A DNA stretch of 14,504 nucleotides, taken from positions 1 through 14,504 of the forward strand of contig CAOOMX010000033.1 in assembly GCA_948497845.1 (NCBI GenBank). The letters run 5' to 3'. Shown here piece after piece: positions 1 to 7,008 of the stretch. The notes beneath the pieces are model-generated. The model saw only the letters and a program-made list of their open reading frames with translations. It had not been told where the DNA came from and ran no database searches. Origin of the DNA: an uncultured Bacilli bacterium (GTDB lineage Bacteria; Bacillota_I; Bacilli_A; RF39; UBA660). The translations under genes were made by a program, and so were the position numbers. Positions within the stretch are counted from its first letter, which is position 1; the number at the start of each line of letters is the position of its first letter.

Positions 1-33
1 AAAAAAAAAAAAATCAAGATTTTTCTTGATTTT
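1..33 (-). terminator. Rho-independent terminator of the PBP gene
   Basis: On the minus strand a 7-bp stem (AATCAAG/CTTGATT, arms 12-18 and 25-31, 6-base loop) is followed by a run of 13 or more T, which is the A run at 1-13. It lies about 40 bases after the stop codon of the penicillin-binding protein gene at 71. The window edge cuts the T run. Confidence 0.75.
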
Positions 34-70
34 CGTGTTAGTATGCTTTTTAGGACACAACTATTTTTGT

Positions 71-2017
71 TTAATGATTTTCAAATAAATAATCAGTAAT
101 GGCTCTTGTAATTTTACTTGCACCATAATACTTAGTATTATCTTTACCATTTTTATGCGAAATATTTGGAGTTATGACTACAACACTATACTTTGGATCT
201 TCTTTAGGAAAATAACCTGTAAAGATGGAGGAAATTGTTTCGACATCTACTTTGCCATCGTTATCTGAATCATAAAAAGATTCACTTGTTCCTGTTTTTC
301 CAGCTGCATGAATATTTTGGGAAGTATATCCTCTTCCTGTACCTTCACTTAATACTTTTTCCATTCCTAAACGTATTCTTTCAAGATCTTCATCTTCTAT
401 TTCTAGTTCATTTAAAATATTCGTTGTTTGTTTTACAATAACTTCATCTTCCTCTTTTATTTCTTTCATTAATGTTGGTGCCATTCTTTGTTTGCTTGCA
501 ACTGTATTAATATATTGTATCATTTCAATAGGTGTATAGGTATCATACTGTCCTATTGCTAAATTAAGAAGTAAGTCATCTGCAATGGTCTTTCCTTCTA
601 TCCCCGTTTGTTCATTAGGCAAATCTATTCCTGTTAGTGCCCCTAAACCAAATTCTTTTAATGTGTTTCTATATATATCAAAATGTTCTTTAGTGGCCTC
701 TAAAACCATGTTAGGAGTATATGTTTTTCCTATTAATGAAATGGCAATTAGATGCTGATAGTAATTTGATGACTGGGCTAAAGCTTTAACATCATCAATG
801 CGACCTAATCTTTTATGAGAACATTTAGCAGGCACTAAATTTAGCTTTATACAACCATCTGTTACTTTTTTATTTGGATCAATTAAATTATTTTTATATC
901 CTACTGCAATGGTGGCCCCTTTTACTGATGAGCCCATTGTATAGGATGATTGAATTATACTAGATGTTATTTCACTAAATGTTTCATCATCATTATATCT
1001 TTGTCCTGACATAGCTATAATAGCTCCGGTTTGGGGATCTGAAACTATCGCAAAAGATTCTTTATAATATTCTGTATTTTTACTTTTTTTCCCTAACAGA
1101 ATCTTTTCTTTTACAATTTCATCTACTTTCATTTGGATATCTATGTCAATGGATAAAACTAAATCTTTTCCTCTTTGAGCAGAATTTATTAACGTTAAGG
1201 TATTATCTGCATTTACTTGATATTTAGCCTTTTCTCCTTTTAAATATTCTTCATACTCACTTTCTAAATAACTAACTCCTACTATATCCGTTAATTCATA
1301 TCCTTGGGCTAGAAAATAATCACTTTTTTCTTTAGGAATACCATTTGCTTTTCCTAAAATACTTCGAATGGTATCCCCATAAGGATATATTCTTTCCCAA
1401 GTCATTTCACCTGTAATTCCAGGAATATTACTTTCCATTACTTTTGCATACTCCTCATCACTAGGATTTTTTACTATTTCTTTTTTCTGATACATATACC
1501 CTTTGTTCATTAAATTATATATTTTGGCAGCCTTTTGTTCTATATCACTTAACTCATTTAACATAGCTTCAGTTATTCGCTCTTTTTTCAGTTGTTCTAA
1601 ATCACTTTTTTTTAACTTACGCATCTGTACTAATTGGTATTCTTCTTCTGTAATTAATTCTTTTCCATTATTATTTAATAATAACCAAAAATCTTTTAAT
1701 TCATCTATTTTACCAGCTTCTGTTGTTAGTATACTAGCTAACTTTTTGGCAATTTCTATTTCATCTTTACTAGTTAAACCTTTTATCTTATTATATATAA
1801 TCGTATTTACACTTTTATTATCTACTAGAACTTTTCCATTAGTATCTAGTATTCTTCCTCTTGGAGCACTAGAACCTAAAACATAAATACGTGTTTTTTC
1901 TTGTAATTTTTCTTCATAATAACTATGATTTTTAATATTCAAAAAATATAGTTTTCCAACTATCACACTAAAAAAGGCAATTATCAAAAATATTATCATA
2001 TATTTACTTTTTTTCAT
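71..2017 (-). CDS. Class B penicillin-binding protein (PBP2/PbpA/PbpH-like transpeptidase)
   Basis: A 648-residue D,D-transpeptidase that cross-links peptidoglycan outside the membrane. One N-terminal membrane anchor is visible (about residues 6-22), followed by the PBP dimerisation region with the usual APRGRILD motif (51-58) and a transpeptidase domain from about 320. All three active-site motifs are present: SSVK with the nucleophile Ser363 and Lys366, SSN at 416-418, and KTGT at 574-577. The region between residues 100 and 230 resembles Bacillus PBP2A/PbpH in length and in its WERIYPYGDTIRS stretch, so an elongation role is likelier than a septal one; this is inference. No PASTA repeats follow the catalytic domain. 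Just after KTGTSES there is a DxDxDG calcium-loop-like stretch (583-593). The ATG at 2017 has no visible Shine-Dalgarno sequence, unlike its neighbours. The gene is divergent from the DUF2624-like gene, with 54 bases between them. Confidence 0.93.
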   Translation of the reverse strand: MKKSKYMIIFLIIAFFSVIVGKLYFLNIKNHSYYEEKLQEKTRIYVLGSSAPRGRILDTNGKVLVDNKSVNTIIYNKIKGLTSKDEIEIAKKLASILTTEAGKIDELKDFWLLLNNNGKELITEEEYQLVQMRKLKKSDLEQLKKERITEAMLNELSDIEQKAAKIYNLMNKGYMYQKKEIVKNPSDEEYAKVMESNIPGITGEMTWERIYPYGDTIRSILGKANGIPKEKSDYFLAQGYELTDIVGVSYLESEYEEYLKGEKAKYQVNADNTLTLINSAQRGKDLVLSIDIDIQMKVDEIVKEKILLGKKSKNTEYYKESFAIVSDPQTGAIIAMSGQRYNDDETFSEITSSIIQSSYTMGSSVKGATIAVGYKNNLIDPNKKVTDGCIKLNLVPAKCSHKRLGRIDDVKALAQSSNYYQHLIAISLIGKTYTPNMVLEATKEHFDIYRNTLKEFGLGALTGIDLPNEQTGIEGKTIADDLLLNLAIGQYDTYTPIEMIQYINTVASKQRMAPTLMKEIKEEDEVIVKQTTNILNELEIEDEDLERIRLGMEKVLSEGTGRGYTSQNIHAAGKTGTSESFYDSDNDGKVDVETISSIFTGYFPKEDPKYSVVVITPNISHKNGKDNTKYYGASKITRAITDYLFENH

Positions 2018-2048
2018 ATTATTAGTATTCTATTTATTCTTCATTTCA

Positions 2049-2065
2049 TACAATATATTAGGTGA
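2049..2065 (+). promoter_or_regulatory. Possible -10 box and ribosome site of the DUF2624-like gene
   Basis: TACAAT at 2049-2054 ends 17 bases before the ATG at 2072, the same spacing as the other promoters in this window. AGGTGA at 2060-2065 is a good ribosome binding site 6 bases before the ATG. No convincing -35 box is visible, so the promoter part is weak. Confidence 0.3.
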
Positions 2066-2071
2066 AAAATT

Positions 2072-2332
2072 ATGTTTGGTATTGTACAAAGTTATATGAA
2101 TAAAATAAAAAAAGAAGACGTTTATCAATTCGCTACTTCTAAAAACGTATTCTTAAGTGAAAGTGAACTCGATTTTACTTATCTTTTTATCAAGAAGAAT
2201 TGGAAAGAATTAATTCAAAACCCAAGCCTTTTTGATATCGATCGTTATAAATCACATTATAGCGAAGAAAATTTCGTCAAAGTAAAACGTATTTATCAAG
2301 AATATTTTCAAAAATTTTCTCATTTGCTATAA
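2072..2332 (+). CDS. DUF2624-like (YqfT-like) small protein
   Basis: An 86-residue soluble, mostly helical protein of unknown function with no signal peptide or membrane segment. Length and pattern fit the DUF2624 family (B. subtilis YqfT): an opening helix, then a 'Y-x-FA...-x-L-S-x-S-E' stretch around residues 18-32, a middle DIDRYK segment, and a C-terminal helix ending in basic and aromatic residues. In Bacillus this gene sits next to the endonuclease IV gene; here it is also next to nfo but convergent, with a 13-base overlap of the 3' ends. That context strengthens a weak sequence match. The ATG has AGGTGA at a suitable distance. Function is unknown; a link to DNA repair is only suggested by the conserved neighbour. 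Confidence 0.65.
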   Translation: MFGIVQSYMNKIKKEDVYQFATSKNVFLSESELDFTYLFIKKNWKELIQNPSLFDIDRYKSHYSEENFVKVKRIYQEYFQKFSHLL

Positions 2333-3204
2333 AGGAATTTAATTTCATCTTCAAGATGAGGATTAAATTCTTTTTTCTTTAGCATTTCTATCTCTATTTT
2401 ATATGGAGGGTATTCATTTATCCAAGGTGTTTCTAATATTTTAGGTACATTTTTTAATGTTTCGTTATACGCTACACTTATTAGCTTTTCAAAGCCTACC
2501 ATACCATATCCTAAATTGGCATGACGATCTTTTTTGCTTCCTAAAATATTTTTGCTATCATTTAAATGAATACAACCTATTTTTTCTATACCAATTTGTT
2601 CATCAAAAGCTTTTAAATAGGCTTCAAATTGACCTATATCTATACCTGAATCATGTAAGTGGCATGTATCTAAACAAACTCCAATACGATCTTTTTTCTC
2701 TATCTGTTTTAAAATACTTTGAATTTCTTCTATACTTTGTCCGCATTCAGAACCTTTTCCTGCCATTGTTTCGATTAATATCTTTACTTGAGATTCTTTT
2801 TCTAATACTTCGTTTAAAGCTTCACTAATATTTTTCAAAGCCTTTTCTTTGTCAAGTTTCAAGGCATTTCCTGGATGTACAACTACTTTTGTTACTCCTA
2901 AGGCTTCCACTCTTTTTATTTCTCTTTTTAAAAAGTCTATGGAAAAATGCCATGCTTCTTCTTTTTCTTTATTGGCTAAATTAATGATATATGGCGCATG
3001 ACATATCACATCTTTTATATCCATATTATTTTCTTTCATGAGTTGTATGGCTTCTTTTGTTAATCTATCATCTATGTCTTTTCTAACAGTATTTTGAGGT
3101 GCTCCAGTATAAAACATGAAAGTATTTGCCCCAAAACTTATTGCTTGCTTTGTTGCCCCTAAAAGTTGTTCTTTTCCAAAATTTACATGAGATCCTATAA
3201 TCAT
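2320..3204 (-). CDS. nfo: Endonuclease IV (AP endonuclease family 2)
   Basis: A zinc-dependent endonuclease that nicks DNA 5' of abasic sites in base-excision repair. The 294-residue TIM-barrel protein has the full set of metal ligands in the family's usual places: His69 (CHAPYI), His110 (VVHPGN), Glu145 (ETMAG), Asp179 and His182 (LDTCH), His213 (HLNDSK), Asp226 and His228 (DRHANLG), and Glu258 (ETPW). An in-frame GTG nine bases upstream (3213) is part of the ribosome site AGGAG (3217-3213), so it is unlikely to be the start. The ATG at 3204, 8 bases after AGGAG, gives MIIGSHV, matching the usual family N-terminus. The 3' end overlaps the convergent DUF2624-like gene by 13 bases and also encodes that gene's terminator. 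Confidence 0.96.
   Translation of the reverse strand: MIIGSHVNFGKEQLLGATKQAISFGANTFMFYTGAPQNTVRKDIDDRLTKEAIQLMKENNMDIKDVICHAPYIINLANKEKEEAWHFSIDFLKREIKRVEALGVTKVVVHPGNALKLDKEKALKNISEALNEVLEKESQVKILIETMAGKGSECGQSIEEIQSILKQIEKKDRIGVCLDTCHLHDSGIDIGQFEAYLKAFDEQIGIEKIGCIHLNDSKNILGSKKDRHANLGYGMVGFEKLISVAYNETLKNVPKILETPWINEYPPYKIEIEMLKKKEFNPHLEDEIKFLYSK
2335..2380 (+). terminator. Terminator of the DUF2624-like gene, embedded in the nfo coding sequence
   Basis: A perfect 9-bp outer stem (GAATTTAAT 2335-2343 with ATTAAATTC 2362-2370) continues through two possible U-G pairs into a CATC/GATG inner stem. It is followed at once by TTTTTTCTTT (2371-2380). It starts 3 bases after the stop of the plus-strand gene and lies wholly within the last codons of the minus-strand nfo gene. 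On the minus strand no T run follows, so it should work in one direction only. Confidence 0.8.
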
Positions 3205-3224
3205 TTTTACCACTCCTATTCTCT

Positions 3225-3230
3225 ATTATA
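3225..3230 (-). promoter_or_regulatory. Consensus -10 box for nfo
   Basis: A perfect TATAAT on the minus strand (3230..3225) ends 20 bases before the nfo ATG and lies just after the pilin terminator. No good -35 box is seen at 17 or 18 bases. Start-site spacing matches the other promoters in the window. Confidence 0.5.
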
Positions 3231-3241
3231 ATGCTTTTTAC

Positions 3242-3267
3242 AAAAAAAGAATAGCTATCTGCTATCC
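3242..3267 (-). terminator. Terminator of the pilin gene, overlapping its stop codon
   Basis: On the minus strand the stem GGATAGC (3267-3261) pairs with GCTATTC (3255-3249), with one G-U pair and a 5-base loop, followed by seven T (3248-3242). The TAG stop codon of the pilin gene (3264-3262) lies inside the 5' arm. Confidence 0.8.
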
Positions 3268-3765
3268 CCAGTTTTCATATGTTGTAGGACATGAAGCAAA
3301 GGTTGATGCTTTTGTTGAATCATATTTTTTTACGTGTGTTTGTCCATCTATTGCAACATTAGCTCCTCCATTTACACCAGCACCTTCAACCATAAATGAT
3401 TTGTTGGTTAACCATACTTGATATAAATTTAGATTTCCTGATTTTTTTATAACAACATACCCAGAATATTTTGTCTTATCTAATTCTGAATCTGCGCTAT
3501 CAACTAATGTAGCTACAGTAACGCATACTCCTCTATCATCTACTACTTTATTATCTGTATATGATTTTGCAATAACATATTGCGTTGCAGATTTTATTAA
3601 TCCATTTGCTTCAATAGCAAAAGCGTTTTGTCTAGCCTTATCCATTTGTGGCAAAATGGCATTTACTGCTATCAACATAATAATTGCTAGTACAACAATA
3701 ACTGCTAATAATTCTACTAATGTGAATCCTCGAACATTATTATTTTTTTTATAACCCGCTTCCAC
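3262..3765 (-). CDS. Type IV prepilin-like protein (class III signal peptide)
   Basis: A 167-residue secreted or membrane pilin-like protein. It has a 13-residue basic leader ending in VRG, the prepilin peptidase and N-methylation motif G-FTLVELLA (cleavage after Gly13, conserved Glu18 at mature position 5), and a hydrophobic helix to about residue 38. The C-terminal domain (about 40-167) is rich in Ser, Thr and Gly and has only two cysteines, Cys81 and Cys159, which could form a disulfide. The GTG start is supported by GAGAGGTG at 3780-3773. The gene stands alone with its own strong promoter and terminator: no prepilin peptidase, ATPase, inner-membrane platform or other pilin is beside it, so those must be elsewhere if it is used. 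It could be a ComGC-like competence pseudopilin or a type IV pilus subunit. The C-terminal part was not recognised. Confidence 0.88.
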   Translation of the reverse strand: MEAGYKKNNNVRGFTLVELLAVIVVLAIIMLIAVNAILPQMDKARQNAFAIEANGLIKSATQYVIAKSYTDNKVVDDRGVCVTVATLVDSADSELDKTKYSGYVVIKKSGNLNLYQVWLTNKSFMVEGAGVNGGANVAIDGQTHVKKYDSTKASTFASCPTTYENWG

Positions 3766-3789
3766 GTAATCACACCTCTCTATGATTAA

Positions 3790-3818
3790 ATAATACTACA
3801 AATCCATATAATAGTCAA
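3790..3818 (-). promoter_or_regulatory. Sigma-A-type promoter of the pilin gene
   Basis: TTGACT (3818..3813), a 17-base spacer and TATTAT (3795..3790) on the minus strand. Start of transcription is expected near 3783, giving an 18-base leader with the ribosome site GAGAGGTG. The -35 box begins 8 bases after the ylbE stop codon, and no terminator is seen between the two genes. Confidence 0.75.
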
Positions 3819-3826
3819 TTGCTAAT

Positions 3827-4048
3827 TCATTTTAAAACATTTAAGACTGAGCTGATAAGTTCTATGTTTTCAACAGCACTATTTAATTTATCAGAGGCCC
3901 TTTCTTTATACTTAATCTTCATTTCTTTTTCAAACATTTTTATGTCAATCGTATCCCTATTTAGTTGTTTAAAATAATAAGAATTTTGTTTTAAATATGC
4001 ATAAAGCTTTGCATTTTCTCTAAAAGCTATTTGATTATATAATTGCAT
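3827..4048 (-). CDS. ylbE: YlbE-like small protein
   Basis: A 73-residue soluble protein of unknown function. The pattern matches YlbE: an N-terminal helix, 'Y-x-YLKQNSYYFKQLNRD' (aligned with the Bacillus pattern of Arg-Trp/Tyr-Tyr-Arg-x-Leu-x-Arg-Pro), a central FEKEMKIKYKE stretch, and a C-terminal hydrophobic helix ending in SSVLNVLK. It follows ylbD with a 2-base gap, as in Bacillus. Its ribosome site GAGGA (4059-4055) lies inside the last codons of ylbD, so translation is probably coupled. No terminator is visible after its TGA stop; the pilin promoter begins 8 bases later. Confidence 0.7.
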   Translation of the reverse strand: MQLYNQIAFRENAKLYAYLKQNSYYFKQLNRDTIDIKMFEKEMKIKYKERASDKLNSAVENIELISSVLNVLK

Positions 4049-4050
4049 GT

Positions 4051-4428
4051 TTAATCCTCAAAAAATTTATTTAATGGCCTAGGTGCTACTGGCCCTTTAT
4101 TCAAATTATTCCCAATATTTACCGCATTTATTCCTTTTTTAGTTGTTAAATCTTGCATAAAATCAATAGCCTTTTGTGCTGTATTGATATGACTTTTGAT
4201 TGATTCCATATCAACATTTTTTACTAAATCCGTTATTTTACTTATGCTTTCTGCCACATTAGGCGCTCTATCTTCATTTTTATTGTACTTATCCCAAACT
4301 TCACTTGATGTACCATATAAATCATATAATTCATAAAATTTTTGCCATGTCATTTGATTATTTTCTACATATTTCGCTAACTGTGGTTTTGTTTTCACAA
4401 AATTTTTAAATTCTTCCATTTTTGACAT
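4051..4428 (-). CDS. ylbD: YlbD-like protein (putative spore coat protein family)
   Basis: A 125-residue soluble protein. The N-terminal half carries the YlbD signature: EEFKNFVKTKPQLAKYV (5-21), 'TWQKFYELYDLYG' (27-39) and 'VWDKY' (44-48), equal to the Bacillus pattern of F-x-x-FV-x-x-HP-x-L...TWQ-x-LYE-x-W-x-L-G...W-x-Y. The C-terminal half (about 60-125) is less conserved, Asn- and Lys-rich, and ends in a PRPLNKFFED tail. In Bacillus this family is listed as a putative spore coat protein, but the role is not firmly known, so it does not prove sporulation here. The ATG is preceded by GGGTGA (4440-4435), which forms part of the hairpin between parC and this gene. It is followed by ylbE after 2 bases. 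Confidence 0.78.
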   Translation of the reverse strand: MSKMEEFKNFVKTKPQLAKYVENNQMTWQKFYELYDLYGTSSEVWDKYNKNEDRAPNVAESISKITDLVKNVDMESIKSHINTAQKAIDFMQDLTTKKGINAVNIGNNLNKGPVAPRPLNKFFED

Positions 4429-4429
4429 A

Positions 4430-4473
4430 AAAAATCACCCACTTAATTTTATGTTTTAAAGGGTGATTTTTTT
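4430..4473 (-). terminator. Perfect hairpin after parC, carrying the ylbD ribosome site
   Basis: AAAAATCACCC and GGGTGATTTTT form a perfect 11-bp inverted repeat around a 20-base loop. On the minus strand it starts just after the parC stop (4475) and its T run ends next to the ylbD ATG (4428), so it fits a rho-independent terminator for parE-parC. The same structure is flanked by A and T runs in both directions. Its 3' arm contains GGGTGA, the only ribosome site of ylbD. A possible -10 box TAAAAT (4451..4446) lies in the loop, 17 bases before the ylbD ATG, without a clear -35. Confidence 0.8.
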
Positions 4474-4474
4474 C

Positions 4475-6994
4475 TTAAATTTTAAAGTCTTCAATAAATT
4501 CACTAAACGAAAGTTGTTCTTTTTTAGAAGGCTCGTTTGTTTTTTCTATAGGAAGTTCCTCTTTTTTGGTTTCATCAAATTCTATTAAATCTTGTAAAAG
4601 ATGATATGAATCTGGCATATTCTTAACAATTACACTTCCTGTGCTTGCTAAATCCATGATTGGAATTTCACTATTTTTTATTTCTTTAAAATCGACATCG
4701 TATTTTAAAATATTTATATCTTTACTATTGGAAAGATATGCACATATTATCTTATAATCTTTTGTCTTAACCTTTTTGAAAAGCATATTTCCTTTTTTAG
4801 CACGTGATATACTTACTAAATCATTAAGACGTAATCTCTTAGCTGTCTTAAAATTAGTGAAAATATTTAAATATTCATCCGCCTTCATAATACTTGATGC
4901 AAAAACTACTTCATCTTCTTTTAAGCTCATTGCCTTTACACCGCTTGCTTTAGGGCCAACAACAGGGATTTCGCTGGTATTATAACGTAAATAATAACCA
5001 TTAGTACTTACAAAAACGACTTCATCTTTCGCTATTTCGACATTTATTAATTCATCATTATCTTTTAGTTTTATTGCTGTTAAAGGCTTGCTATAACGAC
5101 TTACTTCTAAACTAGCTAAAGGTATTTGCTTTACTGCTCCATTTTTCGTGAATAACACAATATTTTTTTGCTTTTCTTTTAAAATCATGTTGCTTATTAT
5201 TCGCTCTTCTTCTTTTATCATAATAGTATTGCTAATATGTTTTCCTAAATCTTTCCACTTGCAATCTGCTAATTTATGAACTGGTATATATAAATAATTT
5301 CCTAGATTCGTAAATAAAAGCAATGTATCTAATGTAGAAACTGCATACTTACCTACAATGTAATCCCCTGGCTTTAAGGTTGTTTCTTCTGTTGATGTCT
5401 TATAACTTTTTAAACTTACCTTTTTCACATAGCCTTCATTTGTTACCACAACTATTACTTGCTCATTAGGTATCATCATATTCATATCAACTTTTATTTC
5501 TGTTATTTCATCTTTGATTTCAGTTCTTCTTTCATTGCCATATTCTTTTTTAACAATTTTTAATTCTGTTTTCATAACATGTTTTAGCGCTTCTTCATTA
5601 TTTAGTATTTGCGTCCATATACTAATGTTCTTCTCTAATTTTGCCATTTCTTCTTCTAGAGAGACAATATCTGTATTGGTTAATCGATATAATTGTAATT
5701 CTACGATAGCTTTAGATTGCTCAAAGGTAAAACTATATTCTTTAATTAAATTTTCAATAGCATCACTTTTGTTCTTGCTAGCTCTAATAATACGAATTAC
5801 TTCATCTAAAATACTAATTGCCTTTTTTAAACCTTCTAAAATATGAAGACTTGCTTTTGCATGATTTAAATCAAATCTTGTTCTTCTTGTCGTAACCTCT
5901 TTTTGATGGGCTATGAAAGCATCTAAAACCTCTAGAATACCTACTAAACGAGGTCTTCGGTTAACAATAGCAACCATATTAAAATTGTAATTGATTTGTA
6001 ATTCTGTGTTTTTTAGTAAATAATTTATAATTAATTCGGTATTGGCATTAGCTTTTAACTCAAGTTTGATACGTGCCATGTGTTCATAATCAGATTCATC
6101 TATTATTTCATTAATGCCTTCAACTTTTTTGTCTATACGAATTTCATTTAATTTACGTATTAATTGTTCTTTTACTACTTCATATGGAATGGAATGGATT
6201 ATAATCTCTTTTTTGCTTCCACTTGTAACTACTTCTATCTTGGCTTTTAAAACAACTTTGCCTTTTCCTTTTGTATATGCATCAATTAACCCTGCTTTAC
6301 CTTCTATAACTCCTCCAGTTGGAAAATCGGGGCCTTTTAAATACTCCATTACGGTTTCTAATTTGCAATTAGGACTATCAATTCTTTTAATCGTTGCATC
6401 TATTACCTCGCTTAAATTATGAGGAGGAATATTTGTTGCATAGCCAGCACTAATTCCAGTTGAACCATTTACTAGTAAGTTAGGAAAAGCAGCTGGTAAT
6501 ACCGTTGGTTCTAATTCTGTATCATCAAAGTTATAAGTCATTTCTACTGTATCTTTATTAATAGAGTTTAACATTACCTCTGCTATTTTAGAAAGACGTG
6601 CTTCTGTATAACGACTAGCTGCTGGTGGGTCTCCATCTATGGAACCATTATTTCCATGAACATCAATAAATGTTTCTCTCATTTTCCAAGGCTGAGACAT
6701 TCTTATCATCGCATCATATATCGAAGAATCACCATGTGGGTGGAAATTCCCCATTATGTCTCCGACCGCTTTGGCACTTTTTCGATAAGGTTTATCGTGC
6801 GTAAAATGAGAGATATACATCGCATATAAAATACGACGTTGTACTGGCTTTAGTCCATCACGTACATCTGGCAAAGCACGTTCTTGAATAATTTCTTTAG
6901 AATATCTACTAAAGCTTGTTTCCATTATTTCTTCAAGACTATAATCGTATATTTTCTCTATAATTGTTTGTTCAACATCTTTTTTTCTAGGCAT
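4475..6994 (-). CDS. parC: DNA topoisomerase IV subunit A
   Basis: The DNA-cleaving subunit of topoisomerase IV, which decatenates daughter chromosomes together with ParE. The 839-residue protein has the N-terminal winged-helix and tower domain (about 20-490) with the catalytic Tyr129 in AASRYTEAR, and a C-terminal beta-pinwheel (about 500-810). The quinolone-resistance region reads HPHGDSSIYDAM: Ser90 and Asp94 stand at the places of S. aureus GrlA Ser80 and Glu84, so no classic resistance change is seen there. The pinwheel lacks the GyrA box (QRRGGKG), and the partner gene ends like ParE; together these favour ParC over GyrA. The tail after about 815 is short, acidic and probably disordered. 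The ATG has GGAAGGTG at 7007-7000 and follows the parE stop by 14 bases, so the two genes form one operon. Confidence 0.95.
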   Translation of the reverse strand: MPRKKDVEQTIIEKIYDYSLEEIMETSFSRYSKEIIQERALPDVRDGLKPVQRRILYAMYISHFTHDKPYRKSAKAVGDIMGNFHPHGDSSIYDAMIRMSQPWKMRETFIDVHGNNGSIDGDPPAASRYTEARLSKIAEVMLNSINKDTVEMTYNFDDTELEPTVLPAAFPNLLVNGSTGISAGYATNIPPHNLSEVIDATIKRIDSPNCKLETVMEYLKGPDFPTGGVIEGKAGLIDAYTKGKGKVVLKAKIEVVTSGSKKEIIIHSIPYEVVKEQLIRKLNEIRIDKKVEGINEIIDESDYEHMARIKLELKANANTELIINYLLKNTELQINYNFNMVAIVNRRPRLVGILEVLDAFIAHQKEVTTRRTRFDLNHAKASLHILEGLKKAISILDEVIRIIRASKNKSDAIENLIKEYSFTFEQSKAIVELQLYRLTNTDIVSLEEEMAKLEKNISIWTQILNNEEALKHVMKTELKIVKKEYGNERRTEIKDEITEIKVDMNMMIPNEQVIVVVTNEGYVKKVSLKSYKTSTEETTLKPGDYIVGKYAVSTLDTLLLFTNLGNYLYIPVHKLADCKWKDLGKHISNTIMIKEEERIISNMILKEKQKNIVLFTKNGAVKQIPLASLEVSRYSKPLTAIKLKDNDELINVEIAKDEVVFVSTNGYYLRYNTSEIPVVGPKASGVKAMSLKEDEVVFASSIMKADEYLNIFTNFKTAKRLRLNDLVSISRAKKGNMLFKKVKTKDYKIICAYLSNSKDINILKYDVDFKEIKNSEIPIMDLASTGSVIVKNMPDSYHLLQDLIEFDETKKEELPIEKTNEPSKKEQLSFSEFIEDFKI

Positions 6995-7008
6995 TTTTTA
7001 CACCTTCC

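Noticed and set aside
3205..3213. GTG start for nfo giving MVKMIIG
   Set aside because: The GTG overlaps the AGGAG ribosome site; the ATG at 3204 has proper spacing and gives the family's usual N-terminus.
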